Shown: piece by piece, positions 47,934 through 61,123 of the stretch
How positions within the stretch are numbered: the stretch's first letter is position 1
How the letters are laid out: every line of letters starts with the position of its first letter
Origin: Xylogone sp. PMI_703
Lineage: Eukaryota > Ascomycota > Leotiomycetes
Assembly: GCA_021399445.1 (NCBI GenBank)
Contig: JAJTUQ010000005.1
Span: 1,736,001-1,800,000, forward strand
DNA: 64,000 nucleotides
Reading direction: 5' to 3'
Translations under genes and position numbers: made by a program
Notes under the pieces: generated by a model
The model's input: only the letters and a program-made list of their open reading frames with translations
What the model was told of the DNA's origin: nothing
The model's database searches: none

Positions 47934-50900
47934 GGCGAAAGGGAAACGAACAGAGGAAAATCAGACGCCCGAATGCCTTCACTTCTCCTTTCCTCTACTT
48001 CCTAGGACCAAACCGAATGCAAAACAGAATAAAACATGCGAGAAAGGCCTCGATGTAAAAAGTTTAAAGAGTGGCAGCGCAGGCGCCGATGCTGATGCCC
48101 TCCTTCGTGCTCTTCTTTTTCCTCTAGTGGATGCGACCGGACACGGGAGCGCGCTGTGTGTGTGCGGGAGGCGGAACGCACTGAGAGTTTGCCATTCCCT
48201 ATCCTGTCAGTAAATACGACCCAGGACAAAGATCAAAGACCAGGGACGAGCTGGACCACGCAAGGAAGAAGCAAAGTGCCCAGAGAGCGCGCAGGCGTGA
48301 GCTTAAACGAGGCAATCAGCAACCTCGACTCAGCGTAGCACAGCTTGGTGGGCAGCTGGGGTGGCCGAGGGTGGATTCTCTTTTACGCTGTGGAGGGGCT
48401 TCTGGAGTGGATGGTGCAGCACCAGGATGCACGACACTGGCCTGGCTTCTGCTGCTGCTGCTTTCTTTGCTTCTGGGTAAATCGGCCAATGCTCATCCCA
48501 TCCGTATATGATCACCACCACCGCACCATTACTGTATGGATTGTGCAAGCAAGCGATTCTTGGACAAAGTCGACAGCCGAGTCAAACGAACTGAAGGGAC
48601 TTGAAGGACATTTTCGCCACCAGATATATTGTTACAGTAGATGCTGGATCAAAGAGAGAGGGTTCTAGGCTCGGGTTGCATTGGCGGGCATGGCTGCCAG
48701 AGGACAAAGACCAGCAGAGATTACGAGTGGGTTGAGAGCTGTCCTAGTGGAAGCCACCGAGCACGGCCAATGCCATCGCCATCGCCATTGATTCCATCGC
48801 GGATACCGGTACTTGCGTACATTACGAATGAGTAGACTAAAGCTTGGGAGGTTTTGTCATCGTCTCAACCACGGGTACAAATCCATTGACGGAGTGGCCG
48901 TATATAGAAATACCTGCTGTCCCTGTACCAAGTGGGCAGTAAGCTGCTGGTGGCAGTACCGGAAGGCCACGATCTCAGTCAGACCGTCAGCTGGAACCCT
49001 TCTGGAATGAATACACGGACGTACGGTACTATCTCGAAGTCATCTATGGCGGCTGTCCTTTCCTTGCTGCCTTCTTAATCGAGGCTGCGCCCGACGGCTG
49101 AAGTTGCTGGAAAGAAATGGTTCACGACATCGGCACAATTCTCCTCGTAGCCCTTGGCCCTTTCGCACATTGGTACATACATTGCGCTCAGCAGGTCGAA
49201 GTCTGGGGCCATCCGCACTTTGTTGCCTGATGCCGAGATGTAAGTGCCTGGAGGAGCACGTGCAGGCACCGCATTGGGTGACTGTGCCCGCTCGCGTCCA
49301 GGGTCTTGGGCCAGGCTGGACCCTTGACGGACAAACCCCCGCCGGCCCAAGCCAATGCTTTCAGCCCTGTGCCACTAAAGCATTCGAACCCAATCCCTCT
49401 GCTCTGCCTTTCTCTTCAACAATGAACACGCACAGGAAGATACCACATGTGCCAGCAGAATAAAGATATACTTGCATCCGTACTGCAGTTTCGTTTTATC
49501 CCGACTTCGCCAACGTACGCTGAATACGAACAATGGCTGGTTTCACCGTGAGTCGGCAGGATCCTTCACTGGAGCTTAGTTTCTTCTATCCCCGATTGCT
49601 GGAATCCGCCGTCAGCCTCGCTCGGTGAAAGCCACGAGGTCGTCTTTACGGATGTTGGGTGGAAATAGCCATCGCGTATGGCGCAGGTCGAATGACATCT
49701 CGGGCTGCTGCGACCAGTTCCCAAGCAGCGAGTCAAATTGGTACCGTACGAGGGCGCGTGGAAGTCTCCTCTATGACAGCAATTGATTACTTGAAGTGCA
49801 GCCTCTTGATGGTGGAAGCTTCAGCCGTCGGTGCTGGATATTCCGCTAGACCGAATCAGGCAAGACAGCTTCGACCGTGCCACGCAGGCCTTGGGACTCG
49901 CACGGGCCTGGCGATCTGTTTTTAGCCACGGACGGCGGACGGCGGGGTCCAGCGCTGCTCCTCCTCGTTGGTCCACCCCAACAAGGAAGGTCGTGAATGG
50001 TCCTTGAAGCCCACTAGAATCACGAGACATTGTCGACCTCCACCACTTTTTACACCGTCGCATGGAATGAACTTGGTTGTCAGCACCAATCCACCGCTCT
50101 CCACTAGGACAGCTCGACACAGTCAGCACCATGAAGAACACTACTGTACATCCGTATCTCCCTACGAAAATCCGATAGTACGGTACAGTAAGAGTGGCGA
50201 TGAACTACTGTACTGCGCTTCTACGGTACCTTCGTCGTACTCCCACTGTAAGCTATCAGCGGCAAGGACGGCAGGTCGTTGGGGGAGAAGCTTACCCAGA
50301 AGCTTGCTTTGTACGACTTGGAAAGAGGAGAAGAAGTAGATGCGCAGATACGACGATACGGTATTGATAATTGGAGCATACTGTGTTGACAGTGCTTTGA
50401 CATAAAAGACCGTTCTGGGGCGGTCTCTTGACTGGAGGATTGCGGAAGGATCGCCAGTGTTCGGCCTGAGGGCTGTCGTCCGAAGAAGCAGCTGGCCTAG
50501 GGCGACCCCAGGGATGAGCTTGCCGCAAGAGGCATGGCGCCATGGACAGGCCCGGCTCTTAGTGTCTCTCCAGCCAACGACGACCGAACAACGAATTGTA
50601 GAGACCACTGAGCCTCTTTCGTGCACTTGCAATGGAATGCGAAGGGCGGCCTCTCCTCAACCACGACGGCCACCACCAACCAAACCACCACTCTCTCGGC
50701 CAGCAGCTGTCCCACGAATGAGATACGAGGAAAAGATGCTGAAGAAGGGGCTGATCGGAGCTGCCATCATTAGTCGCTACTCTTTTACGTGCCTTCAAGG
50801 CAGTAACTTAGTTACGGTCCAAAATTACTCATCAGATGTCTAATGCTCTTGGTCATCGATGTCTGAAATTAGACAAAATTCTAGATCACGGTGGTACGTA

Positions 50901-53050
50901 CGTAACTAGGGTAGCTTCAACTTAGTCATACTGTAGTGTACTAAAGTAGAGCACTACGGTAGTAGAGCCAGTCTGTTTCTTCTGGCTCTGTCGTCAGGGT
51001 CGTATTTTCGCTCCACTCTGAGAGATGGTGGTCCGCCACGTCCACGCTGATGGCTAAGACACACAGCAGCTCCCGTCGCCGACCTTAGTACCGTCAACGC
51101 CCAGTGCCGTACCCAGGTACTGGAGAGCTCCAAGTCCATCTTTGACGTTGCACCGCCCCTGAAAATGGGCTTGCATGAAAGGAATCCCGTACTGCACAGT
51201 ATGGGACCCTCTCCCAAGGAAAGACAGCTCACTGCGGCGGGAGCATGAGGCTCTGCTCGAGGTGATCCAGAGGTAAACACATCGCCCACCTTTCTCTTGC
51301 GTTCCCACGAAGGTCTGCCTTGATGGAGCTCAGCGCGTCCAGCTGTTTCTGAGCGCACCAGGCACATACCGTTCAGCATTCGTTGTGGCCCAATCAATGG
51401 GTTTATGGGTGGTCATATTGCTGAAAGCTGTTGTACTGCTCGTCTCCAGCACAATACGTAATACCGCAGCCCCAGGAATCCAAGACATAAAGCAATTGTC
51501 CTGTAGGTACGGCCTGGGTGCAGGAATTGTCTAAACTTTATGCACTGCATGCGAAAAAGGGCTGCGGCACGCCTTGTTTGGGTGCCACTACAATGCAGTG
51601 CTCTTGTGTACAGTCCCGCTCTCGTCTGGAGGGTATATCCGTGGTGCTGGTAACGTTCGGCCGTTGTATTCTTCACCTTCGAATATCAAGGCATGGTGTA
51701 AGTGATTACGCAAGAATGCCAGGAATAGAACTCTAATTATCCTTCACGGGATATCACCGTTGTACTGTACAGTATCTGAGACCTGGGCAATAATACCGAA
51801 CAGGAACCATCAGCTTCGCCGTGGGTTTTCCCTAGTACGGTAAATAGTGGCCAAGCACGGCAACCCCAACAGGCACTTCTACAACTCGCCTCGACGACCC
51901 TTGTTCGGCGCGAACGAGGGCAGAAGAAAATACAGTTGCAGTACGAAGCCTCTTTTAAGGTTGTACCCTGCGACGCACGGCCGTGGTTGGTCTGCTCCAC
52001 TCCCGAGGCCTCTTCCATTTCCTCGCTCTCTTTCTCCTGGCTCCCAAAATTATACTACGACTAAAAGGGCGGCATGTACGGTGGTGAGTTCCTTTGTTCG
52101 AAATAATGACCAATTTTAATTACAGTGCGCCACCATACACTGCTGTACACAGTACCATCAAAAATACGATTAGGAACACACTCCGGACGAACGCTGGTGA
52201 TCATTTGAACCAGACCGGTCCATGGCAGAATTTTTACAGTACTCTACTGCTCTGTGGTACATCCCACTGCCCTCGAGCTGCAAGGTGTCGGCAATGCTGC
52301 CGGTGACTTGGCAGCGATCATCACAGCTTAATTACGACAGTACACAGTACCACAGGACCGCATAAGAAGGTCAACAACCACAAGAAGAAAATGAGCTAAG
52401 GATTTGTGGGCGGCGGACGGTGACAACTTGAGCGACAGCTGCCCCTGCTCCTTGGCCCGCCTCCTCCCATTCCTCATTCTTCCTTCCCCCTTGCGCCGCC
52501 AACCTGGGCGAGTGGAGTCACGTACAGTGCAAGAAGCTGTCGTGCAGGGCCTCTCCCATCTTCATCAGCCTTGGGCTGCGGAGCTGTGCGCGGCCTGGCC
52601 TGGGGGGGCGCTGTCCGACAGGATTACATTGCTAGGCATCATTGCCGTATTAATTACTTGCCATTTTTCCGCGCCTGCAGTTTCCTTCTGTTTGTTTGGT
52701 TCTGTAAGTTGAGTTGCGCTGTTGTTGCTGAAGAAGACGAAGAAGCAGGTGAATATCCTGTCGCAACCTCGCCGTCAACCGTCGCTGTCGTTGTCGCTGT
52801 CGTCGTTCTACGTCGTTGCTGCTGCTGTCTCGACGTCGATTCTTCGACCCACGCTCGCTCGCTCGCCCTCTGCCAGCTCCAATTTGCGGATTGCTGCAGC
52901 AAAAAGGCATTCGCCGGGAGCTCGTATAGCCCAGTGTCCCCGACACACACACCATCGTTCGGCCGCGCTGCCAAAAATCAATTCAATTGAGCTCGACCCA
53001 AGAGCCAAGAGGAAGGAAACTTTGAAAAGGTACAGGAAGAGAAGTTCGCC
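47934..53050. other. Gene-free, GC-richer divergent region with GTAC-centred palindromes
   Basis: This 5.1-kb stretch lies between the kelch gene (minus) and the wall-protein gene (plus). Many open frames exist on both strands because the DNA is less AT-rich, but none resembles a protein family or has consistent splicing. Between about 49.0 and 52.4 kb the short words TACGGTAC, TACAGTAC, TACTGTAC and GTACCGTAC recur many times. It may be a long upstream control region of the wall-protein gene. Confidence 0.5.
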
Positions 53051-56000
53051 ATGATTGTTCGGTCTTTATTATGGGCGGCGGCGGTGGGATGTGTAGCTGT
53101 GGTGCAAGCCCAGAACTCGACGGTGCTAGCTGGGAGCTTGATTTCGCCAAATAATCGAGGAGGTGGAGGCGGGCAGAACTGCGACTATTGTCCCCCACAC
53201 ACTGTGACTGAGTATTGCACTGTGACAGAAACCATCACCAAGGAGTAAGTTTTCCAAGACATTGATCAATCACCAAATGATGAAATTGTTCATTTAAAAT
53301 TAGAGCTCCAGACTTAGCTAACACTTGAATTTTTCTTTCCAGTCATTACAGTACGAAAACCAGTACTAAAACCGTCACTGACTAGTGAGTCTTACCTATC
53401 TAAGAACACCCTTAAACCCGTGTTGCTTTGAAACAAAACGAAACAAAACAAAAGCTTACTTGAAACTTTCTTGTAGTAAAACAACTCATATCACAGTCAC
53501 TGATAAAGTGACTCGGACCACCACAGTTACTAAGCCAACCACAATCACTAAACCAACTACCGTCACGGACGTTAAAACCACCACGAGTGAAGTTGATGTC
53601 TATATCACCGTTTACGAAACCGTGACCCAGAATTATACGACTACAACGACCACGACTGACAGCTTTACCACGACCACTACATGTACAGATTACATAACGC
53701 AAAATGTTACCGTGACAGATACGATTGCCACACCATCTGAAGTAGATGTGACTATCACAGCAACGGAAGTTGATACGGTCACAATTGCTACACCATCAGA
53801 AGTGGATGTGACTATTACGGCGACGGAAGTTGATACGGTTACAATTGCAACTCCTTCCGAGGTCGATGTGACTGTAACAGCAACTTATGATTTCAATCAG
53901 ACCGTTACAGATACGGTGACAGCTACTTATGACTTCAACCAAACCATTACGGACACTGTGACTGCAACAATTGCTACGCCCTCAGAAGTTGATGTGACTG
54001 TTACAGCCACGGAAATCGATACAGTCACCATAGCCACTCCATCAGAAGTGGATTTTACCGTCACAGCTACTGAAATTGACACAGTCACAATAGCTACGCC
54101 CTCTGAAGTTGATTTCACTGTTACTGCCACGGAAATTGACACAGTCACGATAGCTACTCCATCAGAGGTTGATTTTACTTTTACGGAAACGGACGTAGTA
54201 ACTAGTTATATTGCTACACCTTCAGAAGTCGACGTAACTGTTACAGCCACAGAAACCGATGTTGTTACCAGTGTTATTGCAACACCTTCAGAAGTTGATG
54301 TTACTGTGACGGCTACGGAAACCGATGTGGTTACGAGCATTATTGCAACACCATCAGAAGTTGATGTTACTATTACAGCTACAGAAACGGATGTTGTTAC
54401 TAGCGTCATAGCTACTCCTTCCGAGGTTGACGTAACTGTCACTGATGTCGTTACCAGTGTAATTGTATCGTCAACAGAAATCGATGTCACAATTACCGAT
54501 ATCATTACGAGTATCATAGTCACACCATCAACAATCGATGTTACTATTACTGATACTGAAACGGTGGTTACTCCATCAACCGTTGATGTCACGATCACGG
54601 AAATTTCAACAGCTACTATTGTTACTCAATCAGAAGTTGATATTACAATTACGGAAACGATAGCTACACCGTCCGATGTTACGATTACTGAAATTATTGC
54701 CACTCCATCTGAGGTGGACGTTACCGTGACGGCCACTGTGGTCACTGTTTCTGAAGTTGATATTACTACCACGACAACTCTCACACGTGAGTAAATAGCA
54801 GATCTTTTTGATAGGTTAGAGTTGCTAATTCCGCTTTAGTTCCGGCATCTACGGTCACGACTACAATTTCAGGGACTCCAACAACGATAACGCTCCCGCC
54901 AACCACTATTACGCAGGTTACAACCATAACTGCTCCAGGATCTGTCACCACACTCCCAGGAACAACCGTCACCGTCGATATTGTCAGAGCCTGCCCTCAA
55001 CCAACTAACACCGCCCCAGTTACTCCACAATCCACCGGTAAAGATGCTACCTGGGGTTGTTCTCCAGGATTCGTTTGCAGTCCTCCCAAGCCTGGTAACT
55101 GCGATGTTGCTATGAATCCGCCGGCAGAAGATTATCTCTGTGATGCTCGGTTCTGTATTCGGGCTCCTGACTTCACACCAGTAATCTGGCCGACTAACAG
55201 CACATCCTTCTATCCGCCAACGGATGGCTACTTCAACTTGAACCCGAATGCCTTCGGTCTTAGCTCAGGTATATTTACCGAAGAAACCTTTGTGAAAGAG
55301 GTTCCTGGTAAAGGAGAGGTCACCATCACAACCGGTAACTGGGCGACTCAGACTAGTTTGACTCACTTTGATCCCAAGTCCGCAGCGACTGCCGTTGCTG
55401 CAAGAGCTCTGCAAGTTGAAGCTCGTCGGATCTCTAAGAGAGATAATACTATCGTCCCAGCTGTCTGCTTCAACGTTTGCAACAACGGTTTTGTCGAAGC
55501 CCAAAGAGTAGGCAAGTCTCCAGCTCTCTGTGCTCCTGGCTCAGCCTTCCTCTCCGACGTTGCGGCTTGTCAAGCCTGTGTTGCAGCCCATGGAGATACG
55601 ACGAAAGTGACCCTGCAGAATTATGTCAATCCGCAGTTTGCACAGTTCATCAACTTCTGTAACGCTCAGAACCCGCAGAGTGAGATTCAGGGATCGACAC
55701 CCGCGTCCTCTGTGACCACCGTCACGAGTACGGCGCCAGCCAGTACTCCCGTTGTTACATCCACCGAAATTATTACTCCTCAACCGGTCACCTCTACCAA
55801 CGTGATAGTTGTTTCCTCAACAGCGGAGTCCACACCTGTTACCACAGTGGACGTCACAAGCACAGAAGTCCCAAGCAGCGCTCCAGCCTCATCTGAGCCG
55901 GCATCATCTGCTCCACCGTCCTCCGCGCCTCCATCTTCCGCTCCTCCATCCTCGGCACCGCCAAGCTCTACTCCAAGCACGCCCTCAGCAAGCCCTAGCA

Positions 56001-56260
56001 CGCCTACTCCGGCATCAAGCGCACCGACTACAACACCTAGCAGTTTCTCAACTGCAACCACCCTAGTTGGAGGTGTAGGAAGCACGGCTAGTCCAAGCAC
56101 ATCATCGACGCCTACCCCTATATCTACACCCTCGAGCAACGAGACTAGCTCGGCACCGACGGCGTCATTCACCCCTAGCGCAGCAGAGAATCTCCGACCA
56201 GCGTCATCATTGATAGCCACGTTGGTCTCACTGCTGCTAGCGTTCCACATCTTCATGTAA
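53051..56260 (+). CDS. GPI-anchored, Thr-rich repeat cell-wall protein (adhesin-like)
   Basis: Four exons (53051-53244, 53343-53384, 53477-54786, 54840-56260) sum to 989 codons. A signal peptide (MIVRSLLWAAAVGCVAVVQA) is followed by a short Cys-containing stretch. A Thr-rich region then has many TVT and TIT tripeptides and 12 exact IATPSEVD units plus variants. Past the third intron comes a folded-looking domain (about residues 540-740) with several Cys residues (WGCSPGFVCSPPKPGNCD, YLCDARFCI, CFNVCNNGF, CQACVAAHG). A Ser/Pro-rich stalk (repeated SSAPPS) leads to the C-terminal hydrophobic tail SSLIATLVSLLLAFHIFM, typical of a GPI signal. The protein should be heavily O-mannosylated and fixed to the wall. 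An adhesin or structural role is inferred from architecture alone. Confidence 0.88.
53723..54720 (+). repeat. Coding repeats of the IATPSEVD unit
   Basis: In-frame degenerate repeats of about 48-57 bp encode IATPSEVD followed by VT(V/I)TATE-type spacers. I count 12 exact IATPSEVD copies, with degenerate ones such as IVTPSTID towards the end. Such arrays can change length by slippage or recombination. Confidence 0.88.
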
Positions 56261-57335
56261 ACCGCAAATACTTAATCATCTTTTGAGCCGTCATACTTCA
56301 AAAGACACCCATTCTTATTATTCTTTCAGCAAACCTTCTTCTTTCATGCATCTCTTCTATTTTACGAATTTTTCACGATTGCATGAGATTACACGGTCCT
56401 TTCCTGAAACGAAACAACATTTTTGAAAATTCTTCTTCGAAGCATATTCTATTTCTGCTGCATGTTGGTAGTTTTAATGGGGAGCAATGCACATTTTTTT
56501 GGGAATCAGGCATATTATGGTTTTTTGATAACTTCTTGGGGAAATAAGGTTTTTGGGTTTGATTTTTGGTTTGATACCCTCACGCTCCTTTTATGAACAT
56601 ATGATGGATTTATGGGATGGGTGCAGCGTGCAGCATAGCGGATTGATATTTTTTGGATTGGTGGTATAGTTTAAAATCGGATGTGGTTAGTGGTGGATAG
56701 GGACAGGAGGGTGGAGAAAGGTAAAGGTATATGGTAATCAGGGAACGAGAAGGAGTAGATGGATGGATGCTAGGGGATGTTTACCTCGGCATGGATGAGC
56801 AATATGCGGAGATGAAGGATGAGGTTCAGTTGGGGTTATATGAGAGAGCCATATAATAAAATACCCCGTTGAAGATGGCTTGAACTATCTTTAGTCTTTT
56901 CCTGTAATGATGTGATGGGTGTGACTCTGCGAACATCGTTTCCATATTTTTTGACTTCAAAGAGTTACGGGGGGTGGAAGTCTTCGTAAGAAGGGATGTC
57001 GTTGCCAATTTTCGATTACAATATACACACGGAAGGATTCCAGTAAGGTCATAGATATCTCACGGATAAACGAAAGGCACATGGAATCAAGGGTCTACTA
57101 TATTTCTCATTTAATTGCTTTCTCTATAGATCCACTTTATGAGTTCCTTGCAAGTAGGAAAGTATAATGCATCCAAAAGAAAAAAAGATCTATTTCATAC
57201 AGATATATATAAACTAGTGAAAGGGAGTCATTGGTATAAATTCATTTCCCATACTCTTCCCCGCTCTCTTCATTCCATTCAACTCGTGTCTCTTTTCAAT
57301 TCTTCAAACAGAAACATAAGATTTGAACAATTAAT
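56261..57335. other. Convergent intergenic region, no gene seen
   Basis: This 1.1-kb AT-rich stretch has T-rich runs, between the wall-protein gene and the nitronate monooxygenase gene. No supported feature was found. Confidence 0.5.
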
Positions 57336-58593
57336 TTACAACTTCGATCCGCTAACGATGAATGAGTTACCGTTCTTGATGCATTTCACCGCATCCCCAA
57401 CCAGCTCATCGACTACCGCCTTCGCGGACTTCTTCTCATTGACAGCGGCACTCGCCTTGCCCATCAAGAATGGCCGCGCGTTATCCATCATCTCGTCGGT
57501 AACGTCATCACCTAGCGTCTCGAAGTCGTGCTCTACGGGGATAACTCCCTTGCTTGTCAAGTCCTTGATCTCCTGCGAGCGGTTGTCCTCCCAGTTCCTG
57601 ATATACTCATTGATGCGCACTCGCATTGGACGGCCGGTGAAGATGATGGTTCGGACGTTGTCGTCGAAACCAGCTGTTCGGACAGCCTCCTGGTGAGCTT
57701 GAGGTGCACCGGCTTCATCGGTCAGAATGAAGCGGGTGCCGACCCAGACGGCGGAAGCGCCCAACATGAGCGCTGCAGCAACGGTCTGGCCGTTGAAGAT
57801 ACCTCCTGCGGCGATGATCTGGACAGGCTTGCCGGTCATGGGGGAAGTGTGGCCCTTGACGAGGTTGACGCAGGTTGGGATCAAAACGGTAGTCTTGCGA
57901 GCCGTCAGATTAGCCAAAATTACGTAAATGGAAAGGGAAAGTCAGCTTACGGGAGTATCGCCGGTGTGGCCACCGCCCTCACCACCTTGGGCGCAGATGA
58001 TATCAACGCCTAGATCGAGGCACTTCTTAACGTGCTTGGGGTGACCGATCATGTTCATGTAGAGGATGCCGGCCTTGTGGAGTCGCTCGACGACATGCTT
58101 TGGTGGGACACCGACGGCAGAAACGAAGAGTTTCGCGCCGCTGTCAATGATGATATCAACAAGTTCATCGAGCTTGCCCTTGGTATAGTCGTAGCTGCAA
58201 GACACGCTCGAGTTAGGATTTGTCCGTGCGCGGAAAGGGAAGACGGAAATGCTTACTTGGTTTTTCGGGCAGATCCACCGACTTGTGGTAAGAGGAGATC
58301 AACACCGAATGGTGCGTTCTTGTCAGTGAGATATGACTTCAACTCTGAAATCTGCTCGCGCAGCATGTCTGGGGTGTAGCCGACTCCTCCAATGACACCG
58401 AGACCGCCAGCGTTGGTGACAGCTGCGGCAAGCTTGGGACCAGCAGCAACGTTCATACCAGCTAGAAGGATGGGGTGCTTGATGTTGAGGAGATCAGTGG
58501 CCGTCGTTCGGAGTTGTTCTGGTAAGCAAAAGTCAGTTATCGCGAGGGCCGAAGAGGAGCATGTGAAAGGGCGGTCTTACGTGGTGAGGCCAT
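57336..58593 (-). CDS. Nitronate monooxygenase (2-nitropropane dioxygenase family)
   Basis: Four exons (58581-58593, 58257-58518, 57951-58194, 57336-57893) sum to 359 codons; the first exon has only 13 nt. The TIM-barrel FMN fold is visible: HPILLAGMNVAAGPKLAAAV near the start, NAGGLGVIGGVGYTPD, FGVDLLLPQVGG, KLFVSAVGVPP, MNMIGHPKHV, ICAQGGEGGGHTGDTP with the active-site His, then VQIIAAGGIFNGQTVAAAL and GASAVWVGTRFI for phosphate binding. The enzyme oxidises alkyl nitronates, which detoxifies nitro compounds such as propionate-3-nitronate. There is no targeting signal, so it is probably cytosolic. It is an ordinary fungal member, complete in length. Confidence 0.93.
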
Positions 58594-59210
58594 TGTGAAA
58601 GATCTGAAGAATGGAAAGACTGGGGAATGAGTATGAACTGGATTAGAACAATGAGAGGGAATGCGCTATTTTGGCAGCGACGGTGTGTACAGGAATGAAG
58701 GATAAAAGAGAATAATCAGACGGAAGTGAAGGAGGCAGGATTTATGGAGAGCTTGTGAGGGGACGTCGGATAGTAGCTCGATACAGCCCCCCGGTATTCT
58801 GGGGAAATGCCTCGGTTCGGTTCAACATGCAACACGTCCACCAATGTTGTTGTCTAAAATGGCGGAGATTACTCATAAACCAGAAATATGCAAATATTGG
58901 ATAATTTAATCAGGTGCGACAAAAATCAATTCTCAACAGATTTAATGCACCTGCTAGTTCTTACTTTATCCCAGCTGACTTGACGGCAAAGCGCGATCTG
59001 TGTCAAGGTGCTTCGGACGTCGGTCCGGGCTCTGTCACGAGCAACGAGTTGGGTTTTGAACCTGAGGCACGTATCTCACGTGCTACGTTTTGATTCAACT
59101 ATGGAGACCTCGATTTTCAGGCATAGATTTTTCGGCGATTAGATTTCATAGGCGTGACGTCGAGCTCTTTTCATGTGGCAAACGCTCAGGTCTATGTTCA
59201 GTTTTTGTCC
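58594..59210. promoter_or_regulatory. Divergent intergenic region
   Basis: These 617 bp lie between nitronate monooxygenase (minus) and the folate gene (plus) and must hold both promoters. No named motif was seen. Confidence 0.5.
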
Positions 59211-60838
59211 ATGAGGAGCATTCACTATGTATTCCGGAGGGGAGCCTCATTATCCAGAAGTATCCACTCAGTCCGGAGAGTGGAGGCTTCTGGGTTATGC
59301 TCAATGCTCTTAGCAAGAAGATATAGCTCATCTCCAAGGCGAATGAGCACCAATTCAACCCCCTGGTCACAATATACTCTCAACAATGGGTCCAATAAAC
59401 CAGATATCGGTTCTTCCATGCCATCAAGTAAATCTCCTATGAAAAGGACAGCTTATATTGCCTTAGGTAGTAACTTAGGTGATAGAGTTGCAATGATTGA
59501 GAGGGCATGTAAAGAAATGGAAACCAAAGGGATAAAGATCAAAAAGACCAGTAGTCTTTGGGAAACCGAGCCTATGTATGTTCTCGATCAAGATACTTTC
59601 TTGAATGGCGCTTGCGAGGTGGAGACTACTCTCGAGCCTTTTGAGCTCTTAGACGAGCTCCAAGGGATCGAAAATATTATGGGCAGGAAAAAGGTCATTG
59701 ATAAGGGGCCGAGAAATATTGATCTTGACATATTACTCTATGAAGATGAGATAGTAGACAGTGAGAGACTCAAAATTCCTCATCCTCTAATGCTTGAGCG
59801 TGAATTCGTTCTACGTCCATTAGCTGAGTGAGTCAAAAGTTTCATGTGTTGGTATTCTTAAGGCTGACTACTAGTAGAGTTGCACCACGGAGACCATTGG
59901 ATCAGAGAAAGCCATGGAAACTCCCTCAAGATTACCTATACGCTCTTCAACCCTCATCAATGCCCATGTCTACTATCACACCTTTACAACCAGACGTTTT
60001 TATTCATGCTCTTTCACCAACCCGGACTACGCAAGTCATGGCCATCATAAATGTCACACCGGACTCCTTCTCTGATGGCGGCCTACACTCTCAACAATCC
60101 CTTCCCAGTGTTATTCAAAACTCCATCGCTTCCGGTGCTACGATTCTGGATATTGGTGGACAGTCCTCGGCTCCATATGCTCCTGATATTACTCCCGAGG
60201 AAGAAATTGCTCGGGTTGTGCCAGCAATAACTGCCATCCGCAAAATAGACAAGAACGTTATTATCAGCATTGATACCTACAGGGCTTCTGTAGCCGAGGC
60301 CGCCGTCCATGCTGGAGCAGATATTGTGAATGATATCTCATCTGGACAACTCGATCCAGATATGCTTCCCACTGTTGCCAAACTAGGCAAGACAATCTGT
60401 CTAATGCATATGCGCGGTACTCCAGCAACGATGCCTAAACTCACTAACTACTCTCCCGATGGTCTCATCCCAACTGTAGCATCTGAGCTTCTCGAGCGTA
60501 TCTCCGAAGCTGAACAGGCCGGGATACGCAGGTGGAGGATTATCCTAGATCCAGGAATCGGGTTTGCAAAGAATCAGAGCCAGAATCTTGAGATCTTGAG
60601 ACACCTAGAGGAGTTGCGCTCCTGGCCTGGTCTGGAAGGATTACCGTGGCTAGTAGGGAGCAGCAGAAAGGGATTCATTGGCAGAATTACTGGTGTTGAA
60701 GAGCCCGCAAAGAGAACATATGGTACAGCTGCAACGGTGGCCGCTGCAGTACAGGGAGGTGCCGACATTGTTCGCGTCCATGACGTGGAGGAGATGAGGC
60801 AGGTTGTTAAGGTTAGCGACGCTATCTGGAGGGCCTAG
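59211..60838 (+). CDS. FOL1: Bifunctional HPPK-DHPS folate biosynthesis enzyme
   Basis: Two exons (59211-59827 and about 59875-60838) give roughly 525 residues. The N-terminus, MRSIHYVFRRGASLSRSIHS through LLARRYSSSP, looks like a mitochondrial presequence; an internal Met (MSTNS) could also start a cytosolic form. The HPPK domain follows (about 75-210): AYIALGSNLGDR, SSLWETEPMYV, FLNGACEVET, GPRNIDLDILLY, PHPLMLEREFVLRPLA. The DHPS domain fills the rest: MAIINVTPDSFSDGG, ILDIGGQSSAP, VNDISSG, LMHMRGTP, ILDPGIGFAKN, LVGSSRKGFIG, VRVHDV. It makes dihydropteroate from hydroxymethyl-dihydropterin and p-aminobenzoate and is the sulfonamide target. No aldolase (FolB) domain precedes it, unlike the trifunctional yeast Fol1. 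Confidence 0.93.
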
Positions 60839-61123
60839 CTCCGGATAGATTATGTGTATATTAGGAAAGAAGTGTACATATATTTTTGCTGCATCACATT
60901 GAGACAGCATTCCATGGATAATGTGCAACTAAAGCAAGATTTGTAAAAGAGAATTCATTCAGAGAGAAACTTACCTTTGATCCCTATTTCTTGATACGGT
61001 TCTCAGAGCCCCGATATTCAGGCATTTTATGTGGCGGTTGTTGCCTGGGTCTTCAGACAACGTCACTTAAACCCCATCAACATTGTTTCTCCCATCTCCA
61101 CATCACTCCACCATACCTCCTCC

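Noticed and set aside
48000..53000. Many 60-150 codon frames on both strands
   Set aside because: They overlap one another, show no protein family or splice structure, and reflect the lower stop-codon density of GC-richer DNA.
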